Below are positions 18,115 to 29,126 of a DNA stretch of 64,000 bases, in pieces. The notes beneath the pieces are model-generated. The model ran no database searches, was not told where the DNA came from, and saw only the letters and a list, made by a program, of their open reading frames with translations. The stretch is taken from positions 13,835,962 through 13,899,961 of the forward strand of contig NC_067208.1 in the NCBI RefSeq assembly GCF_026262505.1, in the 5' to 3' direction. This stretch comes from Trichomonas vaginalis G3 (lineage: Eukaryota > Parabasalia > Trichomonadida > Trichomonadidae). Every line of letters begins with the position of its first letter. The stretch's first letter is position 1. The position numbers and the translations under genes are program-made.

Positions 18115-18385
18115 TATTCCAGTTTTTGGTGCTTTTCTATGATAACCAAATTGATTTGGTTATCATAGAAAAGAGACCATTATAATGCTTAAAATTAATT
18201 ATGTTTAGGGCCGGTTTATTGGAATAAGGAAGTTTATAATACGTGAACACTTGTTTCCTCATCGAAAAGTCATAACGCATAAAGTCGATGTTTCCTTAGT
18301 ACAAAAAGTGACATATGACGCTTAACTCTTTATTCCAGATAATGACCATATTTATGGGATTAAAAAGTTTAGGAAGCTTCTCCCC
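18115..18385. repeat. Segment R, first copy (271 bp) with 42-bp palindrome
   Basis: R runs from TATTCCAGTTTTTGG to GGAAGCTTCTCCCC and recurs nine times. Its palindrome (18132-18173) has arms CTTTTCTATGATAACCAAAT and the exact complement around a TG centre. The copies at the outer edges (18115, 58641, 59483) read TTCCAGTTTT, whereas the six internal ones read TTCCATTTTT. Confidence 0.85.
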
Positions 18386-18401
18386 AGTAATAATACATTA
18401 C

Positions 18402-18506
18402 CATAAAAAACTCCAAAAGAGTTTCATTTTTAAAATAGTTCGTAAAATATTACTAATACCTTTTGATGCATAAAAAACTCCAAAAGAGTTTCATTTTTAA
18501 AATAGT
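18402..18506. repeat. 38-bp direct repeat within each unit
   Basis: CATAAAAAACTCCAAAAGAG with its downstream TTTCATTTTTAAAATAGT occurs at 18402-18439 and 18469-18506. The pair is present in every unit; in later units the first copy has one extra A. Confidence 0.8.
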
Positions 18507-18863
18507 CGATATCAATTCAAAAAATTGAAACTATACCGTCAACTGTCAATTTTTCAATAGTTCGTTTTTTTAAATGTAATTGCTTTTTTTATATGCATTA
18601 ATCATTTGATAGTAGTGGGATCAAATTACATATCTTAAAAATGTATTCCGAGTGGAAAAAAAATCAATAGAATTGACCACAGATATCTGTTTAATCCAAA
18701 AATATTATTAGAATCATATTTAATAAAAATGCTATGCTTTTAGAAATAAACGGAAGAATAAACGCACTGTTTCAAACCGTCAAAATTGAATTTGTGTCAA
18801 ATATCTTGAATTTACAATTTTAGCTATTTAGATAATTAGAGAAGCATTTGATCAATTTTTGTG

Positions 18864-21142
18864 TTAAGGATACCCTTACGTGTCAGATTTTTTGCGCATA
18901 CAAAGAAGTCATGCTAGACATGAGCTATAAACCTGAAATTTTAGCAACATATTTAAAACTTTTTAAACTACAATACACTTTAATATTCAAGAACAAAAAT
19001 ATTCTTTTTAGAAATTACATAATTATTTTATGTGAAATCTATATAAAAACATATTTTGCGAGCGTAACTTTTTTCTTTATAAGCACCTTATATGACTGAT
19101 AAACTGTGAAGGCACATAATTGTTAATTCATAGAGTTGATATGTTTCCAAAATTGAGAGGAAATTTGAAAATTGAATACCCTTTCAATTCAATTTTCAAA
19201 AGATATCAGCTCCTTCAATAATTGAAGGACGATTTTGATCATTTGCTCTTAAAACAAGTATGCCATGGAGAAAAAAGTTACGCTCGCAAATCTGAAATAT
19301 AACTATCATATAAAAAAATTAAATTTCTAATTTTTTACTCTATAGATATTATTGGCCATTTGTGTAATGCATAAAAGTTTATGTCATATGCATACATTTG
19401 GAAGTATGGGAGACGAGGGAAATTACTTCTATGAGGGACTAGGATTTTTAAAAATTTCTCTATCGGACTCACCATTCAATTTCTCGAAAATTAAAAAAAA
19501 TCAATAATAGCTAAAATGTATTATGCATAACAAATTTTAATGTTACACGGTATTTTTTTGAACTTCATGACATGAATTTTCTTTATATTTTTTTTTTTTG
19601 GATTTTCTATGATTTATGCGATAGGCTGGAACAACATTGTAAGTGCAATGATATCATTTATAGAGAAATCTCTTCAGCATTCAGAACTCGCAACCACAAA
19701 AATATTCATTTGCTAAGTAAGTAAAGTTGATTAAGTTCGACACTTAGCTTTTATACGTAAAACTAAGTGTGTATTGTTATTTCTTGTTAAATTATTGAGA
19801 AAAAAATAAATTGTAAGAGAAACGATACTGATTATTGAAAGAATATTGAGGGTAGCTGCAGATTTCTTCATTAACATGCCGGAAATTTGTTAATCTTGGT
19901 TTTCTATCATAAAATCTGTCGAAGAATCTAAAAACGGAGATATGAAATAGAGATCATGTAAATCTAGAGTATCCTGTCAGAAAAAGAGACTAAGCATGTA
20001 ACCCTTTTTTGGTCATAAACACTTTTTACCACTTAGTCATACAGATGATCATTAAATTTAAACGAGCACTTTTTGTCAGAATTTATTCTTTTACAAAGAC
20101 AGAAGATTTTAGTATTATTTAATATTAGTGCTGTAGCAAAATTCAAAAAACGGTGAAAATTCAGTGAATTTGTGAATTCACATTTTTTTTCGACATTTTT
20201 CTTGATATATCCATGCACATTAAGAACACAGCTTTGATACGCTTAAAAAAGCATATTTCATATGAAATTGTTAAAGAAATAAACAATTTATATAAAAATT
20301 GCACTTATGGGCAGTTTAGATATATAATTTATATATAACATATATACAAATCCATAGACAAAGTGCAATAACTACAATGTTGTAGAAAATTACAGCAGAA
20401 ATACTGACTTTTTGAAGGATAATAAGAATTCTTCTAAATGTTGTATTTTTATAATTTGATTGATTTTTTTTTACTATTTCATTAATCTTTTATGAATAAT
20501 AATTATTTTTAATATATGTGCTATTAAAATTTCAAATTTTGACTAATATATCTAAGTTATCTGAACGAAACATTTAGAAAATATCATACTTACATTGAAA
20601 TAGCAAGTAGAGCATATTAATAGCAAGTTTCTTGGCTTTATATCTATCATCTATTGTTGTTTGATCAAACAAAATTCACTCTATTATATGGTGTCAATTA
20701 ATTAAAACAATTTTTAATAGTTATTTATTTAGTGCGAATAAGTGCAAACTCATAAATGAATAACTTAATAGTAGAAATGAATTATCTGATATAAATCTCA
20801 CATTTTGTCCATCAGAAATACTTTAATTGCATACGCATAACTATTAGTAATACGTCTGGAGTGTCAATTAATAACAATCCCACAACAAGTAAAATTCAGA
20901 TTTTTATTAAACTTATTTTTTCCTAAAAGTTTTCTCAAATTACTATATATACATATGTGGATAAAATAATAGTAATATTGTAAAAAATTAGATAATTTTT
21001 TTTATTTGAGAACCTCTCAAAAGTTCATTCAATTTATCAATTGTTTCAGTTTGATGTATATTCATTTCTGGAGCCTAAAACTTTAGCAATCATGACAATA
21101 TCATATTCTCTTTCTAACTACGCAATGTAAGGGTATCCTTAA
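18864..21142. mobile_element. TTAA-flanked inverted-repeat element inside the unit
   Basis: TTAA-GGATACCCTTAC at 18864-18879 is mirrored by GTAAGGGTATCC-TTAA at 21127-21142, enclosing 2.27 kb that ends 86 bases before the start of the fusion gene. TTAA target sites are typical of piggyBac-like elements, but the enclosed DNA has no long gene. It may be an old non-autonomous insertion or the true ends of the unit's own mobile element. Equivalent positions exist in all seven units. Apart from a nested inverted repeat, I see nothing coding; the short open frames inside are disrupted by indels in some units. Confidence 0.55.
19055..19290. repeat. Nested 236-bp inverted-repeat element
   Basis: TTTGCGAGCGTAACTTTTTT-CT (19055-19076) is perfectly complemented at 19269-19290. 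Inside are further stems, for example CCTTCAATAATTGAAGG. The form resembles a small MITE or a structured RNA; no target duplication is obvious. It is present in every unit. Confidence 0.6.
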
Positions 21143-21227
21143 ACAATTATTTTTCGAATTTCTGAGATATGAAAATTAATTCACTAACTTCTTAAAAACA
21201 TGAATTGAATGAAAACTCTTAGAAGAA

Positions 21228-23333
21228 ATGTTCATATCACTTTCATTAATGGAGTACAAGGATGATTCCGAGTTCTTGGATGATATCCAGAAGTCCAAAA
21301 CCCGATCCAAGGAAATCGTGAGAATGCAAATGCACTTAGCTTATCTTGATGAATCAGAGCCCGCAAGTGAAGATGAAAATCAAGCACCAGCTAATGCCGA
21401 AGAATTTAAAGTTGTCAGAAAGTTTAGCTTACAAAAATTCCTTGAGGCACACCCAATCTTAAATGTCAAAGACCTTTGTAACTTTTCTTTGGATCAACTC
21501 TTGTATTTAGTTGATGTTGTTCGCGAGCATGAGTTTTCATCCAGACGCGGTCGGAAAAACGGTTGTGATCCATTAGATGCGTTATTCCTAACATTAACTT
21601 ACTATTGCACTTATCTTCCATTGCAAAAAATGTCAGGAATTGTTAGTTTGAAACAGAGTTACCTCAGCAAAATCATTAACAAAACAACAAACAGGATGTT
21701 CCCAATTTTCATTGCTGAATTCATTCCAAAACAATATTCTCCCTGTGACAAGGAGTTCGATAACTTTCCAACATGTGTTGCTGCAGTTGATAGCTCTACT
21801 ATTCCTTTTACCGTTCCTCTTGATCTTGCTGAGCGTAAAAGTTCATGGGATGCTAAAAACCATTGCAATGGTATGAAGGTTCAAGTTCTTGTTAATCCTT
21901 TAGGACAGGTAATTCACATGAATACAAGTTTTTTAGCTTCAGTTCACGATAAGAAAGTATTTGATTTATCAGGAGCTTCAGATTTTTTACATGTCCAACG
22001 TGGAGTTGAATCTGTTGCATTAGGACTTCTTGCAGATAGAGGTTACATCGGTATTCAGAAATACCATCCAACAGCCGTCATTATGCAAAGAGGTGATGAC
22101 GAAGAAGTTACAAAACGCAATAATGCGATTGCACATGATCGCCAAATTGTCGAACGCCGCTTTGCACGCGATAAAAGTAATTGGAGTGTCTTGGCAATAG
22201 GATATCGTGGTGAAAAAGGCAATCTTCCACTTATTGTTCAAGGATTGTTTGCTTTAGATAACTATCACATCGATTCCACACCTCTCAGTGAGAAGGATAA
22301 CTGCGATTTTCCTTGCACTCCAAAAGATGAAAAAGAAGCTGCAGCAACACCAGAACCAAATGGTTCAGGAAGCCCAATGCCAAAGCCAAGATGTGTTCCA
22401 AAAGATCTTTATCTCCAAACTCCAGAAACTCCAATGAAGATTCCATCTCCACTAGCTGGATATGAAAAGATTGATAAGATACTTATTAAAAGAACACAAA
22501 ATGCAATCTACAACATCGAAACAAAAATGTCAATTCCAGGATTACATAATGAGGGAGCTACCTGCCATGTCAATGCCGTTTTGCAAGTTTTGTTCTACGT
22601 AAATACTTTCAGAAAAGATGTAATGGAGCATTTGGGAGATGTCGAATATACGCCAGTGAAAGCACTTGCCGAAATTTATGATCAGATGTTGCACTACCGC
22701 CACAAGGAATACACAATTTCATGCTCACAATTCATCACAACACTCGGCAAGCAATACTTCCAGCAGCAAGATGCCGATGACACATTTCAAAAGATTGTAC
22801 ATGATGTTACGGAATCAGCAAACAAACCAGATATTGCCGTTACATTCCAATATCAAACTGAGACTCCTGATGAAAGCTTCTATTCGGTTTCGCTTCACAT
22901 TCCTCTTGGTGCAGCAGGTATTGATCAAGGAATTAAACAAATGTGCACAGATGATTCTCATATCAATGAAATCTCAACATTCCTCTGGGTCGACGTTCAG
23001 AGGAATTGGTCTGATCCAAATGTCTTCTTTGACAAATTTGAGATCAAGAAGAACTACAAAACTCAACTCAGTGATGGAACGTATGTATTTAAGATACATT
23101 CCATTATTGCTTATCATCAAGGTCATTTCGTTGCCTTCGTCAACAAAGGAAGAGTTTGGTTCATGCTCGACGATGAAATTACTTACATTGTTCCTGATGG
23201 TTTGATCAAAGGTCTTCAAGGTGGAGATGTTGGCAGCGATTTGTGGTCATATCTTGGTGGTGTCAAATGGCTTGCAAAATGTGTCATCTATCGCAAACAC
23301 AAGTTCTATGGAGCTGGTGATGATGATGATTGA
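21228..23333 (+). CDS. DDE transposase fused to USP7-like deubiquitinase, unit 1
   Basis: The 701-residue protein has an N-terminal charged region, a helix-turn-helix of the transposase-associated type (about residues 85-155, with LDALFLTLTYYCTYLPLQKM), and a DDE_4-type nuclease core: VAAVDSSTIPF (D188), the SVHDKKVF motif (H240-D241), LLADRGYIG (D270) and IVERRFARDKSNW (E309). A Pro-rich linker (360-410) leads to a ubiquitin-specific protease: Cys box PGLHNEGATCHVNAVLQ (C446), QQDADDTF (Q-D box), and His box HSIIAYHQGHFVAFV (H633) with WFMLDDE (D648/D649). The order and words such as GATC and LF-VNTFRK resemble USP7; the ubiquitin-holding fingers are short. All catalytic residues are present. 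The likely start is Met8 (21249), next to initiator motifs. The fusion suggests a transposase that edits ubiquitin on itself or on chromatin; that is inference. Confidence 0.9.
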   Translation: MFISLSLMEYKDDSEFLDDIQKSKTRSKEIVRMQMHLAYLDESEPASEDENQAPANAEEFKVVRKFSLQKFLEAHPILNVKDLCNFSLDQLLYLVDVVREHEFSSRRGRKNGCDPLDALFLTLTYYCTYLPLQKMSGIVSLKQSYLSKIINKTTNRMFPIFIAEFIPKQYSPCDKEFDNFPTCVAAVDSSTIPFTVPLDLAERKSSWDAKNHCNGMKVQVLVNPLGQVIHMNTSFLASVHDKKVFDLSGASDFLHVQRGVESVALGLLADRGYIGIQKYHPTAVIMQRGDDEEVTKRNNAIAHDRQIVERRFARDKSNWSVLAIGYRGEKGNLPLIVQGLFALDNYHIDSTPLSEKDNCDFPCTPKDEKEAAATPEPNGSGSPMPKPRCVPKDLYLQTPETPMKIPSPLAGYEKIDKILIKRTQNAIYNIETKMSIPGLHNEGATCHVNAVLQVLFYVNTFRKDVMEHLGDVEYTPVKALAEIYDQMLHYRHKEYTISCSQFITTLGKQYFQQQDADDTFQKIVHDVTESANKPDIAVTFQYQTETPDESFYSVSLHIPLGAAGIDQGIKQMCTDDSHINEISTFLWVDVQRNWSDPNVFFDKFEIKKNYKTQLSDGTYVFKIHSIIAYHQGHFVAFVNKGRVWFMLDDEITYIVPDGLIKGLQGGDVGSDLWSYLGGVKWLAKCVIYRKHKFYGAGDDDD
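21237..21247 (+). promoter_or_regulatory. Initiator motifs before the fusion gene
   Basis: TCACT (21237) and TCATT (21243) fit the trichomonad initiator TCA-Y-W and lie 4-10 bases before the second in-frame ATG at 21249. This favours translation from that ATG (MEYKDDSEF) over the one at 21228. The same sequence precedes the gene in all units. Confidence 0.5.
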
Positions 23334-26300
23334 AAACAGTTTAATTTTTTTTAATCTTATTATAAGGGATAATTCTCTAAATATATGATTTTTTCTTAAG
23401 TTAGTGAATATTTTTCTTGTGTGCTTTTACTTATTTAAGTATTTAGTATTATTACTTAAAAATTTTGAACATTTATTTTATAATATTGAGATTTAAAATA
23501 AACTATTGCTCGATCGTATCTTTATTTGCTCTTTTAATAAAAAATCTAACTTACTATTGATTAGATATTGATTTAAAAAAATAATATAATAGCATAATAA
23601 AATTTCTTTATTTCCCCGTACAAAGATATAGCCGTAACAAGACATTAACGTTTGGAAAGTAAATTTGAAAAAAAGTATTATATTATAAAAGAAGTTACAA
23701 ATTTTTAGAATATTTTTGTAAAATAAGAGCAAAAAGTAGAATGCAAACTCTTCGGGTACTAAAACCTGCCATTAAATTGAGATAAATAATAGATTTTGTA
23801 AAATTTTGTTGTAATTCTTGTATCAGTCTTGCCTTGAGTATGAGTTTGAGTCTACCCTTGTTTCCATATTGCCTATTCCTGTTTTAACGCGGCTATTCCT
23901 ATTCCATTTTTTGGTGCTTTTCTATGATAACCAAATTGATTTGGTTATCATAGAAAAGAGACCATTATAATGCTTAAAATTAATTATGTTTAGGGCCGGT
24001 TTATTGGAATAAGGAAGTTTATAATACGTGAACACTTGTTTCCTCATCGAAAAGTCATAACGCATAAAGTCGATGTTTCCTTAGTACAAAAAGTGACATA
24101 TGACGCTTAACTCTTTATTCCAGATAATGACCATATTTATGGGATTAAAAAGTTTAGGAAGCTTCTCCCCAGTAATAATACATTACCATAAAAAAACTCC
24201 AAAAGAGTTTCATTTTTAAAATAGTTCGTAAAATATTACTAATACCTTTTGATGCATAAAAAACTCCAAAAGAGTTTCATTTTTAAAATAGTCGATATCA
24301 ATTCAAAAAATTGAAACTATACCGTCAACTGTCAATTTTTCAATAGTTCGTTTTTTTAAATGTAATTGCTTTTTTTATATGCATTAATCATTTGATAGTA
24401 GTGGGATCAAATTACATATCTTAAAAATGTATTCCGAGTGGAAAAAAAATCAATAGAATTGACCACAGATATCTGTTTAATCCAAAAATATTATTAGAAT
24501 CATATTTAATAAAAATGCTATGCTTTTAGAAATAAACGGAAGAATAAACGCACTGTTTCAAACCGTCAAAATTGAATTTGTGTCAAATATCTTGAATTTA
24601 CAATTTTAGCTATTTAGATAATTAGAGAAGCATTTGATCAATTTTTGTGTTAAGGATACCCTTACGTGTCAGATTTTTTGCGCATACAAAGAAGTCATGC
24701 TAGACATGAGCTATAAACCTGAAATTTTAGCAACATATTTAAAACTTTTTAAACTACAATACACTTTAATATTCAAGAACAAAAATATTCTTTTTAGAAA
24801 TTACATAATTATTTTATGTGAAATCTATATAAAAACATATTTTGCGAGCGTAACTTTTTTCTTTATAAGCACCTTATATGACTGATAAACTGTGAAGGCA
24901 CATAATTGTTAATTCATAGAGTTGATATGTTTCCAAAATTGAGAGGAAATTTGAAAATTGAATACCCTTTCAATTCAATTTTCAAAAGATATCAGCTCCT
25001 TCAATAATTGAAGGACGATTTTGATCATTTGCTCTTAAAACAAGTATGCCATGGAGAAAAAAGTTACGCTCGCAAATCTGAAATATAACTATCATATAAA
25101 AAAATTAAATTTCTAATTTTTTACTCTATAGATATTATTGGCCATTTGTGTAATGCATAAAAGTTTATGTCATATGCATACATTTGGAAGTATGGGAGAC
25201 GAGGGAAATTACTTCTATGAGGGACTAGGATTTTTAAAAATTTCTCTATCGGACTCACCATTCAATTTCTCGAAAATTAAAAAAAATCAATAATAGCTAA
25301 AATGTATTATGCATAACAAATTTTAATGTTACACGGTATTTTTTTGAACTTCATGACATGAATTTTCTTTATATTATTTTTTTTTTTGGATTTTCTATGA
25401 TTTATGCGATAGGCTGGAACAACATTGTAAGTGCAATGATATCATTTATAGAGAAATCTAAAACTTCAGCATTCAGAACTCGCAACCACAAAAATATTCA
25501 TTTGCTAAGTAAGTAAAGTTGATTAAGTTCGACACTTAGCTTTTATACGTAAAACTAAGTGTGTATTGTTATTTCTTGTTAAATTATTGAGAAAAAAATA
25601 AATTGTAAGAGAAACGATACTGATTATTGAAAGAATATTGAGGGTAGCTGCAGATTTCTTCATTAACATGCCGGAAATTTGTTAATCTTGGTTTTCTATC
25701 ATAAAATCTGTCGAAGAATCTAAAAACGGAGATATGAAATAGAGATCATGTAAATCTAGAGTATCCTGTCAGAAAAAGAGACTAAGCATGTAACCCTTTT
25801 TTGGTCATAAACACTTTTTACCACTTAGTCATACAGATGATCATTAAATTTAAACGAGCACTTTTTGTCAGAATTTATTCTTTTACAAAGACAGAAGATT
25901 TTAGTATTATTTAATATTAGTGCTGTAGCAAAATTCAAAAAACGGTGAAAATTCAGTGAATTTGTGAATTCACATTTTTTTTCGACATTTTTCTTGATAT
26001 ATCCATGCACATTAAGAACACAGCTTTGATACGCTTAAAAAAGCATATTTCATATGAAATTGTTAAAGAAATAAACAATTTATATAAAAATTGCACTTAT
26101 GGGCAGTTTAGATATATAATTTATATATAACATATATACAAATCCATAGACAAAGTGCAATAACTACAATGTTGTAGAAAATTACAGCAGAAATACTGAC
26201 TTTTTGAAGGATAATAAGAATTCTTCTAAATGTTGTATTTTTATAATTTGATTGATTTTTTTTTACTATTTCATTAATCTTTTATGAATAATAATATTTT

Positions 26301-27018
26301 TAATATATGTGCTATTAAAATTTCAAATTTTGACTAATATATCTAAGTTATCTGAACGAAACATTTAGAAAATATCATACTTACATTGAAATAGCAAGTA
26401 GAGCATATTAATAGCAAGTTTCTTGGCTTTATATCTATCATCTATTGTTGTTTGATCAAACAAAATTCACTCTATTATATGGTGTCAATTAATTAAAACA
26501 ATTTTTAATAGTTATTTATTTAGTGCGAATAAGTGCAAACTCATAAATGAATAACTTAATAGTAGAAATGAATTATCTGATATAAATCTCACATTTTGTC
26601 CATCAGAAATACTTTAATTGCATACGCATAACTATTAGTAATACGTCTGGAGTGTCAATTAATAACAATCCCACAACAAGTAAAATTCAGATTTTTATTA
26701 AACTTATTTTTTCCTAAAAGTTTTCTCAAATTACTATATATACATATGTGGATAAAATAATAGTAATATTGTAAAAAATTAGATAATTTTTTTTATTTGA
26801 GAACCTCTCAAAAGTTCATTCAATTTATCAATTGTTTCAGTTTGATGTATATTCATTTCTGGAGCCTAAAACTTTAGCAATCATGACAATATCATATTCT
26901 CTTTCTAACTACGCAATGTAAGGGTATCCTTAAACAATTATTTTTCGAATTTCTGAGATATGAAAATTAATTCACTAACTTCTTAAAAACATGAATTGAA
27001 TGAAAACTCTTAGAAGAA

Positions 27019-29126
27019 ATGTTCATATCACTTTCATTAATGGAGTACAAGGATGATTCCGAGTTCTTGGATGATATCCAGAAGTCCAAAACCCGATCCA
27101 AGGAAATCGTGAGAATGCAAATGCACTTAGCTTATCTTGATGAATCAGAGCCCGCAAGTGAAGATGAAAATCAAGCACCAGCTAATGCCGAAGAATTTAA
27201 AGTTGTCAGAAAGTTTAGCTTACAAAAATTCCTTGAGGCACACCCAATCTTAAATGTCAAAGACCTTTGTAACTTTTCTTTGGATCAACTCTTGTATTTA
27301 GTTGATGTTGTTCGCGAGCATGAGTTTTCATCCAGACGCGGTCGGAAAAACGGTTGTGATCCATTAGATGCGTTATTCCTAACATTAACTTACTATTGCA
27401 CTTATCTTCCATTGCAAAAAATGTCAGGAATTGTTAGTTTGAAACAGAGTTACCTCAGCAAAATCATTAACAAAACAACAAACAGGATGTTCCCAATTTT
27501 CATTGCTGAATTCATTCCAAAACAATATTCTCCCTGTGACAAGGAGTTCGATAACTTTCCAACATGTGTTGCTGCAGTTGATAGCTCTACTATTCCTTTT
27601 ACCGTTCCTCTTGATCTTGCTGAGCGTAAAAGTTCATGGGATGCTAAAAACCATTGCAATGGTATGAAGGTTCAAGTTCTTGTTAATCCTTTAGGACAGG
27701 TAATTCACATGAATACAAGTTTTTTAGCTTCAGTTCACGATAAGAAAGTATTTGATTTATCAGGAGCTTCAGATTTTTTACATGTCCAACGTGGAGTTGA
27801 ATCTGTTGCATTAGGACTTCTTGCAGATAGAGGTTACATCGGTATTCAGAAATACCATCCAACAGCCGTCATTATGCAAAGAGGTGATGACGAAGAAGTT
27901 ACAAAACGCAATAATGCGATTGCACATGATCGCCAAATTGTCGAACGCCGCTTTGCACGCGATAAAAGTAATTGGAGTGTCTTGGCAATAGGATATCGTG
28001 GTGAAAAAGGCAATCTTCCACTTATTGTTCAAGGATTGTTTGCTTTAGATAACTATCACATCGATTCCACACCTCTCAGTGAGAAGGATAACTGCGATTT
28101 TCCTTGCACTCCAAAAGATGAAAAAGAAGCTGCAGCAACACCAGAACCAAATGGTTCAGGAAGCCCAATGCCAAAGCCAAGATGTGTTCCAAAAGATCTT
28201 TATCTCCAAACTCCAGAAACTCCAATGAAGATTCCATCTCCACTAGCTGGATATGAAAAGATTGATAAGATACTTATTAAAAGAACACAAAATGCAATCT
28301 ACAACATCGAAACAAAAATGTCAATTCCAGGATTACATAATGAGGGAGCTACCTGCCATGTCAATGCCGTTTTGCAAGTTTGTTCTACGTAAATACTTTC
28401 AGAAAAGATGTAATGGAGCATTTGGGAGATGTCGAATATACGCCAGTGAAAGCACTTGCCGAAATTTATGATCAGATGTTGCACTACCGCCACAAGGAAT
28501 ACACAATTTCATGCTCACAATTCATCACAACACTCGGCAAGCAATACTTCCAGCAGCAAGATGCCGATGACACATTTCAAAAGATTGTACATGATGTTAC
28601 GGAATCAGCAAACAAACCAGATATTGCCGTTACATTCCAATATCAAACTGAGACTCCTGATGAAAGCTTCTATTCGGTTTCGCTTCACATTCCTCTTGGT
28701 GCAGCAGCAGGTATTGATCAAGGAATTAAACAAATGTGCACAGATGATTCTCATATCAATGAAATCTCAACATTCCTCTGGGTCGACGTTCAGAGGAATT
28801 GGTCTGATCCAAATGTCTTCTTTGACAAATTTGAGATCAAGAAGAACTACAAAACTCAACTCAGTGATGGAACGTATGTATTTAAGATACATTCCATTAT
28901 TGCTTATCATCAAGGTCATTTCGTTGCCTTCGTCAACAAAGGAAGAGTTTGGTTCATGCTCGACGATGAAATTACTTACATTGTTCCTGATGGTTTGATC
29001 AAAGGTCTTCAAGGTGGAGATGTTGGCAGCGATTTGTGGTCATATCTTGGTGGTGTCAAATGGCTTGCAAAATGTGTCATCTATCGCAAACACAAGTTCT
29101 ATGGAGCTGGTGATGATGATGATTGA
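27019..29126 (+). pseudogene. Transposase-deubiquitinase, unit 2, frameshifted in the Cys box
   Basis: One T is missing in the run near 28,378 (GTTTGTTC instead of GTTTTGTTC), so the first frame ends at 28392 after LQVCST. The transposase half and C446 are kept, but most of the protease is lost. The rest stays open in another frame (28380-29126) and carries a three-base in-frame insertion (an extra Ala after GAA). A truncated transposase without deubiquitinase could be made. Homopolymer sequencing error is possible because the break is in a T run. Confidence 0.85.

Noticed and set aside
18848-19099. 83-codon plus-strand frame repeated in most units
   Set aside because: Low-complexity, AT-driven; unit 3 has a two-base deletion breaking it and unit 7 a three-base deletion, and it overlaps the inverted-repeat element.
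20033-20218. 61-codon minus-strand frame repeated in most units
   Set aside because: Disrupted by a two-base deletion in unit 4; no domain, no initiator.
22666-23205. 179-codon frame overlapping the deubiquitinase part in another frame
   Set aside because: Shadow of the USP reading frame; composition is not protein-like and the motifs are all in the main frame.
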